7,131 bases of DNA from NCBI GenBank assembly GCA_964518335.1, contig CAZFDT010000133.1:1-7131 (forward strand), read 5' to 3'. Of this stretch, positions 1 to 6,095 are shown in pieces. Under the pieces are notes generated by a model. That model did no database searches. It was given only the letters and a program-made list of their open reading frames with translations, and was not told the DNA's origin. The stretch is from CAZFDT01 sp964518335. GTDB lineage: Bacteria > Planctomycetota > Phycisphaerae > Phycisphaerales > Phycisphaeraceae. The translations under genes and the position numbers were made by a program. The first letter of the stretch is position 1; each line of letters starts with the position of its first letter.

Positions 1-943
<943 letters not shown>

Positions 944-949
944 TGTCAT

Positions 950-953
950 CTCC
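950..953 (-). promoter_or_regulatory. Shine-Dalgarno of ahcY that decides its start
   Basis: On the minus strand GGAG (953 to 950) is followed directly by ATG at 949 and, after 6 nt, by ATG at 943. Only the second has workable ribosome spacing, so the protein probably begins MTATMTKPVK rather than MTMTATMTK. Confidence 0.6.
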
Positions 954-967
954 GGGGTGGGGTGGGG

Positions 968-1924
968 TTAGTGGTGAGTCGTGGCGGAGGCCAGCAGCAG
1001 CGCCGGCCCCTTGACGTTGGGTTCGGGAGCAAGGGCCTGCGTCATCGCACCGACGTATCCGGCGCGGCGCAGCATCTCCTGCATGTCGTCGAGCGAAAAG
1101 CCCATGGATTGCTGGCCCATCTGGCGGCGAAAGTCATCGCGGTCGTGGGGAAGCAGATCGACCACGACGACGCACCCGCCGGGCTTGAGGATGCGCCGCG
1201 CCTCGCCCAGGGCCACTGCAGCGTCGGGCAGGTAGGTGAGCACGAGGACGAGCATCGCCGCGTCGCACGAGGCGTCGTCGATGGGCAGGGCCGTCACATC
1301 GCCCGCGCGCAGCTCGACATTGCCGGCGTCGCCGACGCGCTGGCGGGCGGCGTCGAGCATCGGCGGGGAACTATCGACGCCGATGACCTTCCGCACGTGC
1401 GGGGCGATCGTCGCGGTCAGCAATCCCGTGCCGCAGCCCAGGTCGGCGACGACCCAGTCGCGCGGCAGCAGCGCCGCGATCGCCGCGGGCACGAAGCCCT
1501 GACCGTAAAGCTCGTCGCGCAGCCGGTCCCACTCGGCCGCCACCCCCGCGAAGAACCGCTGGCTGCCCTGCTGGCGCTCGCGCAGTCGCTGGATCGCCCG
1601 CAACTGATCCTGATGCCATGCCGCCCAGTCGTCAGTCTGCTCGCGCGTGAGCAGCCAGAGACGGCGAGCGGCATCGTCCAGCTCGTCGAGGATCATGTGG
1701 TAGAGGTTGGTCGTCCCCTGCCGCCGACTGGCCAGCCAGCCCAAGTCGCCCAGGAGCTTGAGGTGGCGACTGACGGTCGATTGGGGCATTTGGAGGATGT
1801 CGCACAGCTCGGCGACACCCAGCTCGTGGCGTTCGAGCAGGCGCAGCAACCGCAGCCGCGTGGCGTCGGCGAGGCTGGCCATCCAGCCGACCATGGCGTC
1901 GGGTTGCTCGTCCGTGTGAACCAT
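968..1924 (-). CDS. ArsR-family regulator fused to SAM-methyltransferase-like domain (SahR-like)
   Basis: 318 aa. Residues 17-75 form an ArsR-type winged helix: ADATRLRLLRLL, then a recognition helix near MPQSTVSRHLKLL (46-58) and a wing ending NLYHM. There is no ArsR metal-binding ELCVCDL motif; only Cys41 is present there. Residues about 124-318 are a class I methyltransferase fold: motif I DLGCGTGLL (161-169), acidic Asp184 after strand 2 (VIGVDSS), GDVTALP (208-214), and RRILKPGGCVVVVD (243-256). In the known SahR regulators of Proteobacteria, an ArsR domain plus a methylase-related domain binds SAH, which releases repression of ahcY and methionine-cycle genes. Position immediately upstream of ahcY supports the same role here. 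That this protein binds SAH, or still methylates anything, is inference. The start at 1924 has only a weak upstream GGAT; the predicted promoter ends about 17 nt before it. Confidence 0.9.
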   Translation of the reverse strand: MVHTDEQPDAMVGWMASLADATRLRLLRLLERHELGVAELCDILQMPQSTVSRHLKLLGDLGWLASRRQGTTNLYHMILDELDDAARRLWLLTREQTDDWAAWHQDQLRAIQRLRERQQGSQRFFAGVAAEWDRLRDELYGQGFVPAAIAALLPRDWVVADLGCGTGLLTATIAPHVRKVIGVDSSPPMLDAARQRVGDAGNVELRAGDVTALPIDDASCDAAMLVLVLTYLPDAAVALGEARRILKPGGCVVVVDLLPHDRDDFRRQMGQQSMGFSLDDMQEMLRRAGYVGAMTQALAPEPNVKGPALLLASATTHH

Positions 1925-1941
1925 CAGTTTATCCGGATGGA

Positions 1942-1970
1942 AGAATAGAACACGATCCCGCCGTTGTCAA
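1942..1970 (-). promoter_or_regulatory. Sigma70-type promoter of the regulator-ahcY operon
   Basis: Minus strand: perfect -35 TTGACA (1970-1965), 17-bp spacer, -10 TATTCT (1947-1942, 4 of 6 consensus). The start of transcription would fall near 1935, about 11 nt before the regulator ATG, so the leader is very short. The 8-bp palindrome ATCCGGAT (1931-1938) and a CCATC/GATGG pair (1921-1925 and 1936-1940) lie over the presumed transcription start and could belong to an autoregulatory operator. Confidence 0.7.
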
Positions 1971-1978
1971 TGCCGGTC

Positions 1979-2007
1979 TTGCAGGATCGCCAAATGGCGA
2001 TTATCCT
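1979..2007 (+). promoter_or_regulatory. Possible promoter of the SPOR-like lipoprotein gene
   Basis: TTGCAG (1979-1984), exactly 17 bp, then TATCCT (2002-2007). Each box is only a partial match (3 of 6 and 4 of 6), so this is tentative. It would give a leader of about 30 nt before ATG 2044. Confidence 0.35.
1986..2001. promoter_or_regulatory. Perfect 6-4-6 dyad (ATCGCCAAATGGCGAT), operator candidate
   Basis: ATCGCC and GGCGAT are exact inverted copies around AAAT. The dyad exactly fills the spacer between the two boxes of the tentative plus-strand promoter and lies 16 bp upstream of the minus-strand -35 box. A protein bound here could affect either gene. It could also form a short RNA hairpin, but no T-run follows, so a terminator is less likely. 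Confidence 0.4.
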
Positions 2008-2035
2008 CTGTAGCCACGCAGGCTTACGCCTCTGT
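2005..2035 (+). repeat. Two direct copies of CCTCTGT, 24 bp apart
   Basis: CCTCTGT occurs at 2005-2011 and again at 2029-2035 in the leader of the lipoprotein gene. It is short enough to be chance; noted because it sits in a control region. Confidence 0.25.
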
Positions 2036-2043
2036 GCGCCGCC

Positions 2044-2922
2044 ATGAACGACTATTGTGCGATCCCGTCGGCTCCTTGTCGGGAGCGTGCCCTGTGCGTT
2101 GGCCGTGGCAGGCTTCTGGCGCTGTGCCTCGCGGGGTTGGCACTGCTGTTGCCGGGGTGCATGCAGGAGCAGGTCAAGCACGATGGCTGGGGCTGGCTGC
2201 GTGACAGTGACTGGGCCGACAAGCCCCGCCCCGCAGCGGACTCGACCCGAACCCAGTCGGCGACGCCCGCCAACCGCGGCGGGTGGGCCATCCAACTCGC
2301 CACTTACGAAGGGCGCAACCGCCAGAAAATGGCCCGCGAGCTGGTGCGGCTCGTGCAGAAGCATTCGCGTATGCCCGAGGTGTGGGTGGAAGACGTGGCC
2401 AACCCCGGCGGCAAGCCGCAGACGCGCGTCCTCACGGGACGATATCTCTCCGGCGACGACTGGGGAGCGCTGGAGGACCTGAACCACCTTCGCCAGATCA
2501 CGGTGGGCGACGCCTACCCCCTGGCCCAGGCCGAACTCATTCCCCTGGGCGACAAGCTCAGCCCCGGCGACAACCCCTACGACCTGAAGCGCTACGTCGG
2601 CATGTACACGCTGCAGATCGGCTTCTACGACGACGCGGCCGGCCCCGAGTTTCGCAAGCTCGCCGAGCAGGCCGTCAAATCGCTGCGAGACAAGGGCGAG
2701 CAGGCGTACTTCTATCACGGCCCGCACCGCGCCCTGATCTGCCTGGGCCTCTTCACCGAAAACGACTTCGCCGAGGTCAGTGGCACGCGCACGTACGGCC
2801 CGCGCATCAAGGCCCTGCAGGAACGTTTCCCCAACAACCTCGCCAACGGCTACACCATGGTCGAAAAGCAGCATGGCCAGGTCCTCGGCGAGCAACCGTC
2901 CTTCCTCGTGCGCGTGTTCTGA
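2044..2922 (+). CDS. Putative lipoprotein with two SPOR-like units
   Basis: 292 aa, family not firmly recognised. The N-terminus carries a basic stretch (RGR, 21-23), a hydrophobic core (about 24-36) and a lipobox-like LLPGC with Cys39 as probable lipidation site; Pro at -2 is not typical. A polar Pro/Ser/Thr linker spans 40-80. The first unit begins WAIQLATYEG (81-90), followed by a helix (about 92-107) and strands. The second begins YTLQIGFYDD (188-197), followed by a helix (203-217) and AYFYHGPHRALICLGLF. Each has the strand-helix-strand look of SPOR domains, which in other bacteria bind glycan regions lacking stem peptides. Envelope location is likely; peptidoglycan binding is inference. 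No convincing ribosome site precedes ATG 2044, and no better in-frame ATG or GTG start was seen before the signal peptide core. Confidence 0.75.
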   Translation: MNDYCAIPSAPCRERALCVGRGRLLALCLAGLALLLPGCMQEQVKHDGWGWLRDSDWADKPRPAADSTRTQSATPANRGGWAIQLATYEGRNRQKMARELVRLVQKHSRMPEVWVEDVANPGGKPQTRVLTGRYLSGDDWGALEDLNHLRQITVGDAYPLAQAELIPLGDKLSPGDNPYDLKRYVGMYTLQIGFYDDAAGPEFRKLAEQAVKSLRDKGEQAYFYHGPHRALICLGLFTENDFAEVSGTRTYGPRIKALQERFPNNLANGYTMVEKQHGQVLGEQPSFLVRVF

Positions 2923-2941
2923 CTCGTGGCGGCGCGTCACC

Positions 2942-2950
2942 CGGTAGAAT
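2942..2950 (+). promoter_or_regulatory. GGTAGAAT promoter-like motif before the isomerase gene
   Basis: CGGTAGAAT contains TAGAAT, 5 of 6 to a -10 box, 26 nt before ATG 2977. No good -35 box is visible at normal spacing. The same CGGTAnnAT core recurs before lpxA and the 6117-6935 gene, and as GGGTACGAT before the PfpI-like gene. Confidence 0.45.
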
Positions 2951-2976
2951 GCCCGACTACTTTCAGGAGCCTTGAC

Positions 2977-3540
2977 ATGACCAAGACGACGATGACCGCG
3001 ATGCTCGTGCTGCTGACGATGGGTCTGACGGGCGTGATGGCCGACGACAAGCCGCGGCAGCCGCCGACGGCGGAGGAGGCCAAGGCGGTGGAGGGCAAGC
3101 CGCTGGTGGCGGTGATCGAGACGCCGCGCGGGGTGATTCGGCTGGAGCTGCTCACCACGGACGCGCCGTACACCGTGGCCAACTTCAAGAAGCTGGCGGA
3201 CGACGGGTACTTTGACGGGCTGACGTTTCATCGGGTGATTGCCGATTTCATGGTTCAAGGCGGCGACCCGACAGGCACGGGCCGCGGCGGGCCGGGCTAC
3301 AAGTTCGACGACGAGCAGAGCGCGCTGAAGGTCAAGCACGACCGGCCCGGCATCCTGTCGATGGCCAACGCCGGCCCGAACACCAACGGCAGCCAGTTCT
3401 TCATCACGCACAAGGCCACGCCGTGGCTCGACGGCAAGCACGCTGTGTTCGGCCGCGTGACCGAGGGCCAGGACGTCGTCGATGCCATCCGTCAGGGTGA
3501 CAAGATGACCAAGGTCACGATCGTGGCGAAGCCTCAGTAG
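2977..3540 (+). CDS. Cyclophilin-type peptidyl-prolyl cis-trans isomerase, exported
   Basis: 187 aa. Catalyses cis-trans isomerisation of Xaa-Pro bonds and should assist folding outside the cytoplasm. ATG 2977 is chosen because AGGAG (2965-2969) lies 7 nt upstream. The N-terminus MTKTTMTAMLVLLTMGLTG..MADD reads as a cleavable signal peptide with a probable cut after GVMA. The cyclophilin core shows FHRVI (catalytic Arg), FMVQGGDPTGTGRGG, LSMANAGPNTNGSQFFIT, and WLDGKHAVFG with the Trp of the cyclosporin-binding type. A short charged segment (DDKPRQPPTAEEAKAVEGK) links signal and domain. Length fits single-domain bacterial cyclophilins. Its last 26 bp overlap the 3' end of lipB on the other strand. 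Confidence 0.95.
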   Translation: MTKTTMTAMLVLLTMGLTGVMADDKPRQPPTAEEAKAVEGKPLVAVIETPRGVIRLELLTTDAPYTVANFKKLADDGYFDGLTFHRVIADFMVQGGDPTGTGRGGPGYKFDDEQSALKVKHDRPGILSMANAGPNTNGSQFFITHKATPWLDGKHAVFGRVTEGQDVVDAIRQGDKMTKVTIVAKPQ

Positions 3541-4294
3541 CACAGAGCCTTCGGTCAAACATCTCGACCAGCGCCGCCTTGACGTCATCCATCGTCGGGC
3601 AGTCGGCGCCCAGAATCTGCCGCAGCGACGTGACCCCCTTGCCCACCAGGCCGCAAGGCACGATGGTCTGAAAGTGCGACAGGTCGGTGGTGACATTGAG
3701 CGCCAGGCCGTGCATGGTCACATTGCGGCGGACACGCACGCCCAAGGCGCAGAGCTTGGATAGGGTCTGGGGACTGGGGTTTGGGGTCTGACACGATAAG
3801 ACGGCGTTCCCCTGGTCCCCAGACCCCAGACCCCAGACCCCAGACCCCCTTCCCGACACCCACACGCCCGTGCACCCCTCGACGCGCGTCGCCTGGACGC
3901 CCCAGGTCGCCACGGTGTCGATCACGACCTCTTCGAGCATGCGCATGTAGCGCCCGAGGTTGAGGCGGTGATCGGCCAGACGAAGGATGGGGTACGCCAC
4001 GAGCTGGCCCGGCCCGTGGTACGTGATGTCGCCCCCGCGATCGGTCGGCTGCACCTCGATGCCCATTCGGTGAAGCGTCGCCGAGTCGGCCAACAGGTTC
4101 GCCGTCGCCGTCTTACGCTGGCTGACAGTGATCACCGGCTCGTGCTCGACCAGTAGCAAGGTCCCCGGAAGTTGGCCCGCCAGCACCGCTTCGTGCGTCT
4201 GCCGCTGCACCTCCAAGGCCTGGGCATAGTGCATCCGGCCCAGGTCCCGCACCGCCAGTCTCGTCGCTGCCCGAGGATGCACAGTCGGTATCAT
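3515..4294 (-). CDS. lipB: Octanoyl-[ACP]:protein N-octanoyltransferase, with an in-frame foldback insertion
   Basis: Transfers octanoyl from acyl carrier protein to lipoyl domains, the first step of endogenous lipoylation. 259 aa from ATG 4294, against about 210-230 usual; the excess is a roughly 30-residue Gly/Ser/Pro insert (about 149-178) encoded by a heptad foldback element. Conserved: VRDLG near 15-19, RGGDITYHGPGQLVAYPI, GCTGVWV, KLCALGVRVRRNVTMHGLALNV and IVPCGLVG. Catalytic Lys180 and Cys214 are 34 apart, the same spacing as Lys135/Cys169 of the E. coli enzyme. The insert stops one residue short of Lys180, a surface loop in the family, so activity may survive. The start is uncertain: ATG 4294 lies inside the predicted -10 box; GTG 4282 or GTG 4252 could be used. 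The 3' end overlaps the isomerase gene. Confidence 0.92.
   Translation of the reverse strand: MIPTVHPRAATRLAVRDLGRMHYAQALEVQRQTHEAVLAGQLPGTLLLVEHEPVITVSQRKTATANLLADSATLHRMGIEVQPTDRGGDITYHGPGQLVAYPILRLADHRLNLGRYMRMLEEVVIDTVATWGVQATRVEGCTGVWVSGRGSGVWGLGSGDQGNAVLSCQTPNPSPQTLSKLCALGVRVRRNVTMHGLALNVTTDLSHFQTIVPCGLVGKGVTSLRQILGADCPTMDDVKAALVEMFDRRLCATEASPRS
3763..3786 (+). other. Second G-quadruplex motif on the opposite strand
   Basis: GGG-TCT-GGGG-ACT-GGGG-TTT-GGGG on the plus strand satisfies a four-tract quadruplex pattern with 3-nt loops. Both strands of the element can therefore form a quadruplex at opposite ends. Confidence 0.6.
3763..3847. repeat. 85-bp heptad foldback element inside lipB
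   Basis: Left arm 3763-3789 on the plus strand reads GGGTCT-GGGGACT-GGGGTTT-GGGGTCT. Right arm 3821-3847 read on the minus strand is GGGTCT followed by three GGGGTCT heptads. The 27-bp arms match at 25 positions, around a 31-bp centre (3790-3820). No target duplication was found at the ends. The insert occupies about 90 nt (3761-3850), a multiple of three, with no stop in the lipB frame. In design it resembles cyanobacterial short tandem heptanucleotide repeats and small non-autonomous foldback elements. Its family is not identified. Confidence 0.8.
3817..3848 (-). other. G-quadruplex motif on the lipB coding strand
   Basis: Five GGGG runs separated by TCT loops, read 3848 to 3817 on the minus strand, with a sixth GGGG after ACCA (3812-3809). 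Four-G tracts with 3-nt loops are close to ideal for an intramolecular quadruplex, and this strand has the mRNA sense, so an RNA quadruplex in the lipB transcript is possible. Confidence 0.7.
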
Positions 4295-4298
4295 ACGG
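4286..4298. promoter_or_regulatory. Two-way -10 element between lipB and lpxA
   Basis: GTATCATAC (4288-4296) is a perfect odd palindrome. On the plus strand it offers TATCAT (4289-4294) and on the minus strand TATGAT (4295-4290), each 5 of 6 to TATAAT. Neither direction has a clear -35 box. Predicted starts near 4301 (plus) and 4283 (minus) would give a leader of about 9 nt for lpxA and almost none for lipB if GTG 4282 is its start. Confidence 0.45.
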
Positions 4299-4309
4299 CC
4301 CGACCCACC

Positions 4310-5107
4310 ATGCCCCGCATTCACCCCACCACCATCATCGAGGGCGACGTGCAACTGGCCGACAACGTCGAGGTCGGCCCGTGGTGTTGCCTCAAAGGCC
4401 CGATCGCGCTGGGCGACGGAACCAAGCTGCTGCGCCGTGTCGAGCTGTACGGCCCGCTGACCATGGGCGAGGGCAACGTCGTCTATCCCAACGCCTGCCT
4501 CGGCTTCGCCCCGCAGGACCTCAAGTTCGATCCGCTCCACCCCGGGGCCGGCACCACCGTCGGCAGCCGCAACGTCTTCCGCGAGGGCGTCACCATCCAC
4601 CGCGCCACCGGCAGCCACCCCACGACCATCGGCGACGACAACTATTTCATGGTCAACACCCACGTCGCCCACGACTGCACCATCCACAACCACTGCCACC
4701 TCGCCAACGGCGCCCTGCTCGCCGGCCACGTCGCCCTGGCCGACCGCGTCATCCTCGGCGGCAACAGCGCGGTCCATCAGTTCTGCCGCGTCGGACGCCT
4801 GGCCATGATCTCCGGCGGCGTCGTCATCACCCAGGACCTGCCCCCCTTCTGCGTCAGCCACACGATCAAGAGCGTCGGCTCGCTCAACCTCATCGGCCTC
4901 CGCCGTCAGGACCTGCGCGACCACGTCGGCCCCCTCAAACAGGCCTTCGACATCCTCTTCCGCCACAGCCACACCAACCCCAACGCCTGCCAGCTCATCC
5001 TCGACCGACTTGGATACGACCCCCTCTGCCGTGAACTGGCCGACTTCGTCCGCGCCTCCAAACGCGGCATCTGCAGCTACCGCGCCTCGACCACCGGCGA
5101 CCCCTGA
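4310..5107 (+). CDS. lpxA: Acyl-[ACP]-UDP-N-acetylglucosamine O-acyltransferase
   Basis: Transfers a 3-hydroxyacyl chain from ACP to the 3-OH of UDP-GlcNAc, the first step of lipid A synthesis in the cytoplasm. 265 aa against 262 in E. coli. A left-handed beta-helix of hexapeptide repeats fills about 10-185, followed by a helical C-terminus. Key residues align with E. coli at a constant offset of four: catalytic His121 in THVAHDC (His125), His140 in AGHV (His144), His156 in AVHQFC (His160). Gly169 matches Gly173, the acyl-chain ruler that in E. coli admits a C14 chain; a long chain is therefore inferred. ATG 4310 has no Shine-Dalgarno; the in-frame ATG 4277 would lie upstream of the predicted -10. 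No other lpx gene is in the window. Diverges from lipB. Confidence 0.95.
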   Translation: MPRIHPTTIIEGDVQLADNVEVGPWCCLKGPIALGDGTKLLRRVELYGPLTMGEGNVVYPNACLGFAPQDLKFDPLHPGAGTTVGSRNVFREGVTIHRATGSHPTTIGDDNYFMVNTHVAHDCTIHNHCHLANGALLAGHVALADRVILGGNSAVHQFCRVGRLAMISGGVVITQDLPPFCVSHTIKSVGSLNLIGLRRQDLRDHVGPLKQAFDILFRHSHTNPNACQLILDRLGYDPLCRELADFVRASKRGICSYRASTTGDP

Positions 5108-5238
5108 CCGTAACGCCGCCATAGCCCCATCCTGGCCCCATCCGCCGGCACGAATGTCCTCGCGCCGCTCGATGCATCCGCACTTCATCCGCACCACCCG
5201 AACACCATCACGCCGCGCCGGGATGGTCGCCAGGTCGT

Positions 5239-5361
5239 TCATGGCTGCCGTTTCACCTCGATGACCCCGACGCGATACGAGCGTCGCCGGGCCGTGCGAT
5301 GCGCCCACGCCACGCAACTCAACTTGTGCCCGCATACCGCAAGTTGCGGGAACCGGGCCAC
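5239..5361 (-). CDS. Candidate 40-residue protein, unrecognised
   Basis: GTG 5361 is preceded at 7 nt by GGGGGGA (5375-5369) and by a plausible promoter at 5442-5414. The product is basic and contains two Cys (AVCGHKLSCVAW) and an Arg-rich stretch (HRTARRRSYRVG). Its TGA overlaps an ATG (5242) in an ATGA arrangement, but the frame opened there has no stop before it runs antisense through lpxA, so a real second gene is doubtful. The alternative is that the segment is an untranslated RNA or that an undetected frameshift hides a longer protein. No function is assigned. Confidence 0.25.
   Translation of the reverse strand: MARFPQLAVCGHKLSCVAWAHRTARRRSYRVGVIEVKRQP
5313..5350. repeat. Nested, mutually exclusive inverted repeats
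   Basis: Four overlapping pairings are possible: CGCAACT (5313-5319) with AGTTGCG (5342-5348); CAACTTG (5320-5326) with CAAGTTG (5340-5346); CCCGCA (5329-5334) with TGCGGG (5345-5350); and the palindrome CCGCAAGTTGCGG (5337-5349). The right-hand segment takes part in all of them, so only one stem can form at a time. Confidence 0.55.
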
Positions 5362-5413
5362 CAGTCGATCCCCCCGGGCGATGCGTGCGCAGACCGGCCC
5401 TAATGTTTGGTAT

Positions 5414-5442
5414 ATGTTAGCACTTTCGCCGCCCGGCGTCAA
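5414..5442 (-). promoter_or_regulatory. Candidate sigma70-type promoter, minus strand
   Basis: TTGACG (5442-5437), 17-bp spacer, TAACAT (5419-5414). The -35 is 5 of 6 and the -10 is 4 of 6, in the only AT-rich patch of the intergenic region. Transcription would start near 5407 and read toward lpxA, either for the small ORF at 5361 or as an RNA antisense to the lpxA 3' end. Confidence 0.45.
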
Positions 5443-5509
5443 GGTGAGCGCTGCGGCACGCGAAAGCGTCTGCGACGAGATGCGCACGGCGGATGCCCTG
5501 CGGCGCAGC

Positions 5510-5518
5510 GGGTACGAT
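5510..5518 (+). promoter_or_regulatory. GGTACGAT promoter-like motif before the PfpI-family gene
   Basis: GGGTACGAT holds TACGAT, 4 of 6 to a -10 box, 34 nt before ATG 5553. It matches the GGTAnnAT core seen before other genes in the window. No clear -35 is seen. Confidence 0.35.
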
Positions 5519-5519
5519 C

Positions 5520-5540
5520 ATGCGGTGATCCACCCCGCAT
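5520..5540 (+). repeat. Leader hairpin before the PfpI-family gene
   Basis: ATGCGG (5520-5525) pairs with CCGCAT (5535-5540) around a 9-nt loop, one base before the AGGAG ribosome site (5542-5546). A hairpin so close could modulate ribosome access. Confidence 0.35.
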
Positions 5541-5552
5541 CAGGAGCGTGAC

Positions 5553-6095
5553 ATGAGTCTGCCATTGCAGAGCAAGCGCGTGCTCATCTTCGTCGGCGAC
5601 GACTACGAGGACATGGAGCTGCAGTATCCCAAGTACCGGCTGATCGAGGCGGGGGCGCAGGTCCTCGTGGCCGGGCTGGAGGCCAACCACACCTACCGCG
5701 GCAAGCACGGGTATCCGCAGAAGTCCACTGCAGCGGTCGGCGATCTGCGGGCCGAGGACTTCGACGGCCTGGTGATCCCCGGCGGGTGGATGCCCGACAA
5801 GCTCCGCCGCTACGAGAGCGTGCTGGGCATCACGCGGGCGATCGACAAGGCGGGCAAGTGCGTCGCGTCGATCTGCCACGGGCCGTGGATCGACATCTCG
5901 GCGGGCATCGTCAGCGGGGTCAAGTACACCAGCACGCCCGGGATCAAGGACGACCTGCTCAACGCCGGCGCCCAGTGGATCGACGCCCCGGTGGTGATCG
6001 ACCGCCACCACGTGAGCAGCCGCAAGCCCGATGATCTGCCCGAATTCTGCCGGGGGATTCTGCAGGTGATGACGGGGTCGGCGCCCGTCGGTTGA
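5553..6095 (+). CDS. PfpI/DJ-1 family protein
   Basis: 180 aa, cytoplasmic (no signal peptide). AGGAG (5542-5546) lies 6 nt before ATG 5553. The class I glutamine-amidotransferase-like fold covers nearly the whole length: VLIFVGDDYEDMEL (10-23, Glu19), GKHGYPQKS, DFDGLVIPGGWMPDKLR (69-85), and the nucleophile elbow ASICHGPWIDISAG with Cys108-His109, then STPGIKDDLLNAGAQWIDAPVVID and VSSRKPDDLPEFC. These motifs track the archaeal PfpI protease (Glu12/Cys100/His101) closely. Members have been described as proteases, chaperones or glyoxal/deglycase stress enzymes, and the activity of such proteins is debated. The substrate here cannot be read from sequence. It is a single gene converging on the HEAT-like gene. 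Confidence 0.92.
   Translation: MSLPLQSKRVLIFVGDDYEDMELQYPKYRLIEAGAQVLVAGLEANHTYRGKHGYPQKSTAAVGDLRAEDFDGLVIPGGWMPDKLRRYESVLGITRAIDKAGKCVASICHGPWIDISAGIVSGVKYTSTPGIKDDLLNAGAQWIDAPVVIDRHHVSSRKPDDLPEFCRGILQVMTGSAPVG

Larger units (their letters stand above)
5108..5552. other. Intergenic region, 445 bp
   Basis: No recognised gene lies between lpxA and the PfpI-like gene. The region contains a candidate minus-strand promoter and small ORF (5239-5442), a cluster of inverted repeats (5313-5350), an AT-rich island (5401-5420) that stands out from the surrounding GC-rich sequence, and the leader of the downstream gene (5510-5552). I see nothing specific in 5108-5238 beyond an open minus-strand frame that continues through lpxA and is probably an artefact. 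Confidence 0.6.

Noticed and set aside
1924..3696. 590-codon open frame on the minus strand
   Set aside because: It is antisense to the lipoprotein and cyclophilin genes, and shows no recognisable motif. Long spurious frames are common at this GC content.
3763..3848. Heptad array as a CRISPR or telomere-like array
   Set aside because: Units are 7 bp with no spacers and the two arms are inverted, so it is a foldback repeat, not CRISPR.
3515..4294. lipB as a pseudogene broken by the repeat
   Set aside because: The insertion is a multiple of three without stops, and every conserved LipB motif and the catalytic pair spacing are intact. Loss of activity remains possible but is not shown.
3515..5335. 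Extension of the lipB frame to 606 codons
   Set aside because: Only the part from about 4294 onward is LipB. The upstream part is antisense to lpxA and low in complexity, and a divergent promoter region intervenes.
5261..5551. 96-codon open frame on the plus strand before the PfpI-family gene
   Set aside because: No ribosome site, no recognisable motif, and it runs through the inverted repeats, a promoter-like motif and the leader hairpin.
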